Origin: Symsagittifera roscoffensis
Lineage: Eukaryota > Xenacoelomorpha > Acoela > Convolutidae
DNA: 64,000 nt
Direction of reading: 5' to 3'
NCBI RefSeq assembly: GCF_963678635.1
Contig: NC_087066.1
Location: 63,184,282-63,248,281, forward strand
Part shown: positions 57,521-64,000 of the stretch, piece after piece
Numbering within the stretch: position 1 is the stretch's first letter
Layout: every line of letters begins with the position of its first letter
Position numbers and translations under genes: made by a program
The notes under the pieces: generated by a model
The model's input: the letters and a program-made list of their open reading frames with translations, nothing else
Told to the model about the DNA's origin: nothing
Databases searched by the model: none

Positions 57521-58155
57521 ATGGTTGAAGCAATGTATGAGCAGTCGCCTGAATGTTTTAAAAAATTTCGAAAGAATTTTAAATTTTTTATTCTGAGCAA
57601 CGAACCCGACGCCTCACAACTCCCTCTAAACACAAATTTTGCATTTGCAACCCACTCAATTCAGAACGAGTCTTGCGCCCAATTGCTCGACAATGACCAT
57701 CCCCACATCCATGTTCTCAGCGAAGTAACCAAGGATTGTGTCGACATAGTGAAAAAGATGACCTCAACCACTTTCGTTGTACCTTATCTACTCTCATCTT
57801 TCAAGCATCTATTATTGGGTTGCAGTAAACTTCATCTATCAGGACCCCTGATGGAAAAATTAAAAATTGCTGTCAACTACAACAATTCTATTAACAACTC
57901 AACTGACATTGGTGGTGCTTCTCTACGAAGAAGATTGCCACAAATTGCTTTGCTTCACAAACTCGATCCATTCAAACTCAAACTGATTTAATCACTAATG
58001 TAACAATTGAACGCTTCATTAAAAATTTGAATGGTGATAATGCCGCCAAGTTTTCTAAAATTATTGATATCATTTTGAGTGGGTATGGTCGTTTAGAGAT
58101 TGATTCAAATACTTTGTTTGTTAAATTTATAATGGAAAAGAAATTTAAATTCTGA
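57521..58155 (+). CDS. unknown Polinton protein, frameshifted near the C-terminus
   Basis: ATG at 57521, 43 bp after the preceding gene. The first frame runs to 57991. A second frame (from about 57920, e.g. TDLITNVTIERFIKNLNGDN, ending in TGA at 58153-58155) continues with the same composition, suggesting one frameshift and a protein of about 200 aa. It has no signal peptide, membrane span or motif I can name. Its neighbours (capsid and protease) make a minor virion component possible, but the sequence does not show it. Confidence 0.5.
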
Positions 58156-58244
58156 AAACGGTTTTTAGAGCCTGCGATAACGCCAGAGGCAAGTGTTCTA
58201 GCAACCATAAAACATGTTTTTTCTTAAAAATAAATTATAAATCA

Positions 58245-58673
58245 TTAAAGAAATGCATCAGTATCACAAAGTTGTAACATCATATGTTGAGCAAAACGCA
58301 TCATGTCAGAATCGTTAACCTTGAAACCTATAGGAAGTTTAAATGAAATTATAACATGAGCAACATAAATACAAAAAAGTCCGCACAAGACCGAGTTAGC
58401 TGATTGGATTGGCTTATTCATCAGTATTTGGTTTCCCTCATGGATAGAACGTCTCATATTTTTGTATACATGTGGATAGTTGTGTAGGCTTCGTCCAAGA
58501 GGATCTGCAAAAAAGATTTGACCACCAGCTTGAGCAAACAGTAACCAATGAGTTCCTGGCTGGTCTAAGTTTGATGCGTTCACTATCATGAAAGTATTGT
58601 CACGTTTCAATATTGTATTAAATGCTAAGTTAGCGGGAAAATGCCGCAAAATCGATGTTTCAAATGCTTGCAT
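58245..58673 (-). CDS. adenain-like (Ulp1/C5-type) cysteine protease
   Basis: 142 aa from ATG 58673. Catalytic residues in family order: His42 (GTHWLLF), Asp57 (FFADPLG), Gln90 (oxyanion hole, PIQS) and Cys97 (SVLCGLFCIYVAH). Gln-to-Cys spacing is 7, as in adenovirus protease. The protein is short at the N-terminus compared with adenain (about 200 aa), but all catalytic elements are present. It would mature capsid proteins during assembly. It lies directly downstream of the capsid gene (13 bp), suggesting co-expression. Confidence 0.85.
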   Translation of the reverse strand: MQAFETSILRHFPANLAFNTILKRDNTFMIVNASNLDQPGTHWLLFAQAGGQIFFADPLGRSLHNYPHVYKNMRRSIHEGNQILMNKPIQSANSVLCGLFCIYVAHVIISFKLPIGFKVNDSDMMRFAQHMMLQLCDTDAFL

Positions 58674-58685
58674 CGGTGAATAAGC

Positions 58686-59165
58686 TCAGTAATCTGTATA
58701 TTGTCCATTTTTTTCACAGAGTGAACTCATTAGAGTGTTTTTAGCTATTTTTCTATCGGAACGCACGTAAACTGTTGATGCACGCTCTCCCATGAAAAGT
58801 AATTCTACATTTTCCCCCAGCGGTGCATCAAACTTCAGTTCTACTGAAATGGTGCAATTGGTCAATTCAGGATGAATAAAGTCATGTGAAGCCTCTTGAG
58901 TAGATGTGAGATCAAATGCCATAATATAATGATTGTGATAATTAGCCAAACTGATTCCATGACTATTGTTGAAAACAAAGTCTAGAGCTTCCAATGTGTT
59001 ATAGTATATTCTTTTGTTATCAGTCGTTGACACAGGAGTTCCTGCAATGGGTAGACCGTTTCGGTAAACAATGATTTCATTTAGCTGAAATTTTTGATAA
59101 TGAAACGGGTTTGTTCGGTTAGTTCCCAGGTATGCTGTATTCGAGCTCATTGCTAAAATCATTCA
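58686..59165 (-). CDS. major capsid protein, C-terminal part
   Basis: About 158 codons up to the sequence gap. NPFHYQKFQLNEIIVYRNGL, YYNTLEALDF, FDLTSTQEASHDF and a beta-rich ISVELKFDAPLGENVELLFM are the C-terminal hallmarks of the Polinton double-jelly-roll capsid family (related to uncharacterised F54H12.2-like proteins of animals). The N-terminal two thirds is missing because of the N-gap, so no start can be given. It is the main shell component. Confidence 0.8.
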
Positions 59166-59365
59166 NNNNNNNNNNNNNNNNNNNNNNNNNNNNNNNNNNN
59201 NNNNNNNNNNNNNNNNNNNNNNNNNNNNNNNNNNNNNNNNNNNNNNNNNNNNNNNNNNNNNNNNNNNNNNNNNNNNNNNNNNNNNNNNNNNNNNNNNNNN
59301 NNNNNNNNNNNNNNNNNNNNNNNNNNNNNNNNNNNNNNNNNNNNNNNNNNNNNNNNNNNNNNNNN
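59166..59365. other. assembly gap (200 N)
   Basis: Exactly 200 N, probably an arbitrary gap size. It falls between the integrase catalytic core and the capsid C-terminus. The rest of integrase and most of the capsid gene, about 1.5 kb or more in relatives, must be missing, so the real gap is larger than shown. Confidence 0.95.
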
Positions 59366-60193
59366 TCTCTGTCTTTATCATTTGATTGAACGCTTCTGCA
59401 GTTGTTGTGGCATACTTTGACTTCAGTGGCTCCACGCGAAGATAACGGGACATGCAATCTACTGCAACTAAAAGATATTTGATATCTTTGTTGTATTTTG
59501 CTAGTTTATCAACATATGCCAAATCGATTGACCATATTTCGTTTATGTCATAATCTATCACTTTAAGCCGAGCTATTTTGCGGCGAACTGTTCGGTATTT
59601 TGTATAAGATGGTTCTGTATGTAAAAAATGTTTAACTTTTCGTCTTGGTATGACCGTTGTAGCCTTCAAAGTTTTAAACACTGCCGAACAATGCTGGTCC
59701 TTTATCTGTGTAACTCTTTTTCAAAAGTTTTTCCTCAGTTGGTGTAGGTTTCCCATCTTTTACTTTTCGTCTCCGTCTTTTCTGACGTTGAAGAATCTGA
59801 ATCGTTATAGGGCGTACCGTACGATTCAGTGTCGTCTTCGTCTTTCTCTCTTTCTTTGACTCTTTCCGTGGTGGCTTTCTTTCTTGTTTTGAGTCGTTTG
59901 GTTTGTTTTGAACTTGATGATGGCTTACTACTGTCGAGGGTTTTTGTTTTGCCCGAGGTTGACGGAGGTTTGGTTGGACTTTTGGTTTTTCGTTGGGCCT
60001 GTTCTTTAATCTTTGACTGAACCGCGTGTTTGGCATACTTGTTAATAACAGAGTCTTCGGTAAGTTCGAGAGCGGATAAAATCATTATGTAAGCAGGGTT
60101 GTGTAGTATTTTAGTTTGCTGTTGTATATCATACAAAAACGATGCTGCTTTGAGACCGGTTGGTACATTGTCAACATAAATTGTTTCATCCAT
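59366..60193 (-). pseudogene. Polinton integrase, N-terminal part, frameshifted
   Basis: ATG at 60193. An N-terminal 150-codon frame has a long Lys/Ser-rich linker (to 59735). It is followed in a second frame by LLKKSYTDKGPALFGSV (to 59674), and in a third by VKHFLHTEPSYTKYRTVRRK and the catalytic-core start (IWSIDLAYVDKLAKYNKDIK, first catalytic Asp; LLVAVDCMSRYLRVEPLKSK). The order matches F54H12.3-like Polinton integrases. The second Asp and the Glu would lie in the gap. Two single-base frameshifts (about 59760-59800 and 59675) are needed to read it. Confidence 0.8.
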
Positions 60194-60242
60194 GGCGTTT
60201 ATTGAGACTCGAGTTGAGCTTTTGATAACCTCCAGGATATTG

Positions 60243-60641
60243 TTAGCTCTCGTGAATTTTATCCTCCATTATTTGCAATTGTAATAGAATGCGTTCATAG
60301 TTTATTTTATTATCCTTTCGCTCCTTCTCATCCACAATCCACTTCTCCCCTTCCTTCCCACCTTCCTGATATTGATTAGTCTCATCTTCTGTAAGAAGTC
60401 CTGTTGAATGTTCCCCAGGGTCAACAATAGTCGTTGAGGGAGGTGTTGGTGGAAGGGGTAGTGGAAGAGTTTCAGTCGATACTGAGTTTTGCTTCGTGGG
60501 TATTAGAGGTCTCATGCGGTTCAAGTAAGATAACTGGGGCTTTTTGTGTTTAATTGAACTGTTAAATAGCACTTGTGATGCATGCGGTTGCTCACGGATA
60601 TATGTATGTTTTGGAATTAAAACAAACTCTTCTGCTGCCAT
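60243..60641 (-). CDS. conserved short Polinton protein (EFVLIPK type)
   Basis: 132 aa from ATG 60641, four bases after the preceding stop. The N-terminus EEFVLIPKHTYIREQPHASQ followed by a KKPQLSYLNR segment is a recurrent signature of an uncharacterised Polinton protein. The middle is Pro/Thr-rich and disordered, and the C-terminus is a charged helix (ERILLQLQIMEDKI). Function unknown. Its place between ATPase and integrase suggests a virion or scaffold role, which is inference. Confidence 0.6.
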   Translation of the reverse strand: MAAEEFVLIPKHTYIREQPHASQVLFNSSIKHKKPQLSYLNRMRPLIPTKQNSVSTETLPLPLPPTPPSTTIVDPGEHSTGLLTEDETNQYQEGGKEGEKWIVDEKERKDNKINYERILLQLQIMEDKIHES

Positions 60642-60644
60642 GTT

Positions 60645-60953
60645 TTATGCTGATGGTAAGTATCTGTAGCAGAAGTAAAGTATCAGTCTGATCAAGTTGA
60701 AACCTTGTTTTGTTAAAATAATTGCTCGTTTTCGTTCAAGTTTTATTTTTCGGCTGATTAAAAGTTTGTATGCTACTTCGAAATTTTCAATGTTTGGAAT
60801 ATTAACCCATACATTGCCATTGACTACATTGAGCAAACATTCACATATAACTGAAATAACTTGAGGATTTGTTGTTTTTCTAATGAAGCTTCGGAGCTGG
60901 CTGGGATTAAATTGTACCATGTGCCGCAGAATAGGTAATTTTTTCGCGTTCAT
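60645..60953 (-). CDS. conserved short Polinton protein (NVVNGNV type)
   Basis: 102 aa from ATG 60953. It is helical, with the recurrent pattern seen in small Polinton proteins: FNPSQLRSFIRKTTNPQVIS, CLLNVVNGNVWVN, KRAIILTKQGF. It overlaps the 3' end of the ATPase frame by about 47 bp and precedes the EFVLIPK-type gene by 4 bp, indicating compact packing. Biochemical role unknown. Confidence 0.6.
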   Translation of the reverse strand: MNAKKLPILRHMVQFNPSQLRSFIRKTTNPQVISVICECLLNVVNGNVWVNIPNIENFEVAYKLLISRKIKLERKRAIILTKQGFNLIRLILYFCYRYLPSA

Positions 60954-61606
60954 TTGTGAGAGGTGTAACCTCTGCCTGGTTTATTGGTAAGTTAAAAATT
61001 GAGGGACCAGGTGGTGTAATGTTTGAACAAAATCTCAAACAATTGGATGTACGCGGATCCAAGTCGATTAAAAGATGACCGTATGTGTCTTTTGTAGCGA
61101 GCTGATAACAGTTTCTCAAAAATTTAGTGTTGTTCAATTGTCTTCCAAGATGATCAAGTTGCTGAATATCACGAGGTGATTTGAACAGAATGATGTGTGA
61201 TGTGTTTAAATCAATTGTTCGAGATCATCTGCTTTGTTGGAACAAATTATGTTTAACATATATTACATCTAGTCCTCGGTGTCTTCCTGCTGTTGCAAGT
61301 TTGACAAAGTCTTTATCGTTATAGATTTTTTCGCATGAATCATCAAAAACTAGAAGAATGTTTTCAAGGTTTCGCAAACTGTCAAAGCCATTGAATTTTA
61401 TGAAAGTTAGATCAATGCTGTGGGTATTGGATTTTTCACTATAAAGAGGCTGAATCTCTTTGTAAAAGTATAGGGCTCTTTGAAATTTGGGATAAAATGT
61501 TTTTCCTTCCTTTCAACAATTTGAATATCAGCTCTGTTTTTCCAGAACCCGAGGGGCCCACGATGGCTAAAAAAAGTCTCGTAGATGTATCAATAACTTT
61601 ATTCAT
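60907..61606 (-). pseudogene. FtsK/A32-type genome-packaging ATPase, frameshifted
   Basis: ATG at 61606. Walker A GPSGSGKTELIF follows in the first frame (ends 61439). A second frame (from about 61500 to 61220) carries Walker B ENILLVFDDSCE and the sensor-like TAGRHRGLDVIYVKHNLFQQ. The C-terminal part SHIILFKSPRDIQQLDHLGR and DTYGHLLIDLDPRTSNCLRF is in a third stretch ending at 60907. Breaks lie near 61500 (by an A5/T4 run) and near 61225. All core motifs of the A32/FtsK-HerA packaging family are present. It would pump the genome into capsids. Confidence 0.85.
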
Positions 61607-61660
61607 ATTCTTGGATTTGGTAATACATAACCAACTAAACCCGATAAAATTGAGAACCAA

Positions 61661-61957
61661 ACTGAGGTTTCTTCACAAGTTAACTGCGTTAATGAAAGTT
61701 TAAAGATACAAAAAGCCAAAAAAATCAGAATTAACACCATTTGTGACATGAAAACTACTTCAGACCGTGGTACAGTCACGTTATTGCAAAATTTTCATGA
61801 TTTTTTCTCATTATGATTTTCGTCATACACAAAATCGGTAACTATAGTTCCATCAGTCTCGTCAACTACTGTGTCAGTCATTTCAATTTCCCTACCGCTT
61901 TCTCTCACTCTCGAACTTGCAGAATGAAAAATATATATACATATATAAAAAAATTAA
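61661..61957. other. short noncoding interval
   Basis: Between the ATPase and the next minus-strand gene. A (TATATA)-rich stretch lies near 61928-61948. No gene seen. Confidence 0.4.
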
Positions 61958-62489
61958 TTAAGCATCCGAACAGTAATAAATTTCATATCGTGTATAACCT
62001 GTATAGACACTCGGTTTATTATCATCATCAAAATTATAGTGCATTTCCAAAACATAATTGGCTGGGACATGATCAGTTTTGGCATGATACACAATTTTCT
62101 TCACAGAATCTTCTCTTATTATTTTTTGAATCTCATTGGGTAGTTCACTGCTGGTTAGATCCATTTGATTTCCTGGTTGACGTTTGGGCACTAAGACTAG
62201 CTTGTGAAGACAAAGACCGCGCTTGCTGGGTAACATTACTGATGTATTTGAATCGTTGAAAGTACATGAATTGGTCAATCACGGGGAAGAACCTCCTCAA
62301 AGTGCACAACTCTTCTTCAGAAAGTGTAACTTGTTCTTTTCGTTGAACTACTTGGCCTCTACAATCAATGCGTTCAATCCTGGTCAATGAAATCTTTCTG
62401 TTACTTTCTGGTGTCATCCAAGCACAAAGAACTGAATTTGGAGATATGTATGTCTCCACTTTCCCCTGACGCTCGTTGTTGACACTCAT
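61958..62489 (-). pseudogene. unknown Polinton protein with possible PC4-like core, frameshifted
   Basis: ATG at 62489. The first frame (to 62145) has a beta-rich N-terminal part and an IDCRGQVVQRKEQVTLSEEE then LCTLRRFFPVIDQFM arrangement. This resembles the second half of a PC4-like fold (strand, LT/LS-x-x-E, helix), as in the gene at 57043. A Ser/Gln-rich linker follows. A second frame (about 62190-61958) continues with EIQKIIREDSVKKIVYHAKT and YVLEMHYNFDD, plausible coding sequence. One frameshift near 62150-62190 would unite them. Function not established. Confidence 0.45.
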
Positions 62490-62973
62490 TTTTCAACCAA
62501 TCATAAAACGCTTTCGACTTTTTTAATGCACAATGATTTTTAGAGTTATGGTGCGGTAGGTGTTTGTTACAATTCACAAAATTCTTGAAATATAATTGTT
62601 CGACTCGTGGACAGCCCAAATCGTCAAGATTCACAACTTTGCGGTCTAAGTATTTGGATAAAAAATCAGCTTTTTCTTTTCCTTTGGCGTAGAATACAGC
62701 ATTGGGGTTTCTTAAGACAAAACTTTGAATGATTTGGTTCAAATTCAGGTATAAATAATCACCGCTATCCCAATGAAGTCCGTGCAAATAATTTGTCAGC
62801 CAGTTGTAGGCTTTTTGTTCAGATTTTGGAAGGGAATTGAAATTAACTGGAGGTAGAAAAATTAGGGAATCACTGTAGTCAGAAGTTGTTATAGCTAATT
62901 CTTTTACTATAAATGTGTTTTTCTGGTGTCGAAATCCCTCAAAATCCAACACAACTGATTTTTCCTTCAGCAT
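62401..62973 (-). CDS. RNase H-fold/Maelstrom-like protein candidate
   Basis: ATG at 62973. It starts with SVVLDFEGFRH and a FIVKELAI strand, as in DEDD-type nuclease folds. FYAKGKEKADFLSKYL and VVNLDDLGCPRVEQL follow, then a C-terminal CNKH...HCALKKSKAFYDWL. The Glu of D-F-E-G plus Cys135, His138/147 and Cys148 recall the ECHC zinc site of Maelstrom domains, while exonuclease III-motif aspartates are not evident. It overlaps the next ATG by 89 bp. The enzymatic status is uncertain; it may be a catalytically dead nucleic-acid-binding fold. It appears to be a recurrent Polinton-associated protein, but I cannot name the family. Confidence 0.4.
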   Translation of the reverse strand: MLKEKSVVLDFEGFRHQKNTFIVKELAITTSDYSDSLIFLPPVNFNSLPKSEQKAYNWLTNYLHGLHWDSGDYLYLNLNQIIQSFVLRNPNAVFYAKGKEKADFLSKYLDRKVVNLDDLGCPRVEQLYFKNFVNCNKHLPHHNSKNHCALKKSKAFYDWLKNECQQRASGESGDIHISKFSSLCLDDTRK

Positions 62974-63065
62974 TCTAATAAATGGTAGAGTTTCGGTTTC
63001 TTCAGTTTGATATACAAACAAAACGTAATTCCACTCAAGTGACCAATCAAACTACTGTTGCATTT

Positions 63066-63368
63066 CTATGGTAAAACATAGCAGTATGTGGGACCAGTGT
63101 TATAAACTTCGCGGACAAAACCGGCGCAATCGTGTAAAATAGCATGCATTTGTAAAATTTTCGAATCTTTTAAATAATTATCCAAAGAAGAATTGTCTGT
63201 ACCGATCAGACCCCCATAGGGTCTCAACTTGATAGCAACATCGTAATTTATATCATTAGTAGTTGAGAAGAAGAACAGTGAACATGCAGCTAAGAAATAA
63301 TTTCGACGGTTGGTGTTTTCCGGATAGGTTTTTTTCAGAGTAATAAAAATTTCATGAATAATTTCCAA
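63066..63368 (-). CDS. unknown Polinton-associated protein, 5' incomplete
   Basis: 100 open codons without an ATG near the start, so the N-terminus is in another exon or frame. LFFFSTTNDINYDVAIKLRP, YGGLIGTDNSSLDNYL, MHAILHDCAGFVREVYNTGP and the terminal TYCYVLP look like a conserved C-terminal domain. I cannot assign a function. It is the last minus-strand coding segment before the right edge. Confidence 0.45.
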   Translation of the reverse strand: MEIIHEIFITLKKTYPENTNRRNYFLAACSLFFFSTTNDINYDVAIKLRPYGGLIGTDNSSLDNYLKDSKILQMHAILHDCAGFVREVYNTGPTYCYVLP

Positions 63369-63532
63369 GTCTTTTGAAGTACTCTACGTTTTTCAAATTT
63401 CATTTTTTATTTTTTCCAGCACTTTTCCGACCTGCTGAATTTCAAGCCAGTGGAAATGAAAGTAATCTTTTAGATACCACTTACTCACTCCTATTTCTAA
63501 CTAATGATTTCAACCTATTTTCATGTGTTTAG

Positions 63533-64000
63533 TTGGATATTCCCCTTGGTGGTCTCCACGAGTCACCCATTGATTTGCCTTATGTGGGACCTGGAACTCA
63601 CGAAGGCAAAAATATCTTTGGTGTGACCGTATTGTTTACCCGGCCACCACTGCAGCGAATTTTAAGCTGCATTACATTGAGGTTGCATTTGAGAAAAAGG
63701 AGGGCATATTTGAATATGTGTGTGTTGCTGTGGGGAGCATGGAAAATTTCTGGCTGTGCGAGTCTCTGGGTGCGGGATTCGAGAGTACTGAGTGGCGCTT
63801 CAAATTTCAAATGGAGCGTCTAGTCAGTATTCTTCATGTCCCTTGGTCGGATCCCGAAGACGACATGCGGATGTGGCCGAAAACCCTTCCTCTGCTCTCC
63901 TATCCGTACTCCTGTCAACATTCCGTTTTTATTTTATTTTTTTCTTATTTTTTATATGTTACTTTATCTATTATTTATCAAGTCCTCCTTACCTTCTTAC
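63533..64000 (+). pseudogene. exon-like ORF in two frames, running off the window
   Basis: A T-rich 3' splice site (TTTTCATGTGTTTAG, AG at 63531-63532) opens a frame with PLGGLHESPIDLPYVGPGTH. About 30 codons later coding character switches to another frame, open from about 63572 to the window end (e.g. FKLHYIEVAFEKKEGIFEYV, ESTEWRFKFQMERLVSILHV, WSDPEDDMRMWP). LPYVGPGT resembles the calcium-loop motif of parvovirus-type phospholipase A2 domains found in some virus-like elements. The downstream HD-x-x-Y is not seen, so this is weak. Confidence 0.35.

Larger units (their letters stand above)
49302..63368. mobile_element. Polinton (Maverick) element, extent defined by its genes
   Basis: It carries the Polinton hallmark set: protein-primed family-B DNA polymerase, retroviral-type integrase, adenain-like cysteine protease, FtsK/A32-type packaging ATPase and major capsid protein. 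Several short proteins typical of animal Polintons accompany them. Most genes are on the minus strand, with two central genes on the plus strand. Terminal inverted repeats and target duplications were not located, so the true ends may extend beyond 49302 and 63368. Many genes are split by single-base frameshifts. Confidence 0.9.

Noticed and set aside
61813-62259. 148-codon plus-strand ORF
   Set aside because: Opposite a minus-strand Polinton gene with better coding character; no domain recognised.

Overview
This is AT-rich nuclear DNA from an animal, most likely an invertebrate. The evidence is intron-like splice sites, an env-bearing Ty3/gypsy element, a Polinton (Maverick) element and a large simple satellite. 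I cannot name the species. No bacterial gene organisation is present.

Layout. (1) 1-9.3 kb is repeat-rich noncoding DNA. It holds tandem duplications, at least three copies of a non-autonomous TIR element and a tRNA-derived relic. Exon-like islands lie at 5066-5304 and, more weakly, 8789-8921. (2) 9331-21529 is a complete 12.2-kb Ty3/gypsy endogenous retrovirus-like element on the minus strand. It has long LTRs (1309 and 1325 bp), a perfect 5-bp target-site duplication, gag, pol (PR-RT-RNase H-IN), a fusion-protein-type env and a possible extra 3' ORF. Gag is open, but pol and env are broken by frameshifts and stops. (3) At 22306-22459 an exon-like ORF behind a good 3' splice site is phase-compatible with 5066-5304. 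A small single-pass membrane-protein gene may therefore have a 17-kb intron into which the retroelement jumped. (4) 23.4-42.8 kb is one uninterrupted head-to-tail array of a 70-bp satellite, about 277 copies, with 560-bp and 1330-bp higher-order units. It is flanked by degenerate shorter repeats that look ancestral. (5) 42.8-47.9 kb is an old tandem segmental duplication (about 2.6 kb per unit). The second unit carries only a 180-bp seed of satellite-like sequence where the first has the 19-kb array. (6) 48670-48811 is a small fold-back element.

(7) 49.3-63.4 kb is a Polinton. On the minus strand, in 5'->3' order, it has: two or three conserved or unknown small proteins, an FtsK/A32-type packaging ATPase, two short proteins of Polinton type, an integrase, the C-terminus of the double-jelly-roll major capsid protein (MCP), an adenain-type maturation protease, an acidic/Q-rich protein with a C-terminal nuclear-localisation-like motif, and a protein-primed type-B DNA polymerase. 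The polymerase is preceded by C2H2 zinc fingers and appears to contain two spliceosomal introns. Two genes on the plus strand, one a PC4-like ssDNA-binding candidate, sit in the middle. The set is that of a virus-like transposon: replication (PolB), integration (IN), capsid (MCP), maturation (protease) and packaging (ATPase). Many reading frames are split by single-base shifts, and a 200-N gap falls inside the IN-MCP interval. I therefore cannot tell a decayed copy from an intact one with assembly indels. The last 470 bp carry another exon-like, frameshifted ORF that runs off the window.

Most remarkable points: the zinc-finger/PolB arrangement with introns, a UGA-interrupted NLS protein, iterated repeats in the divergent Polinton promoter, the satellite with its seed copy, and the retroelement's env tail with a PPxY motif behind an in-frame stop.
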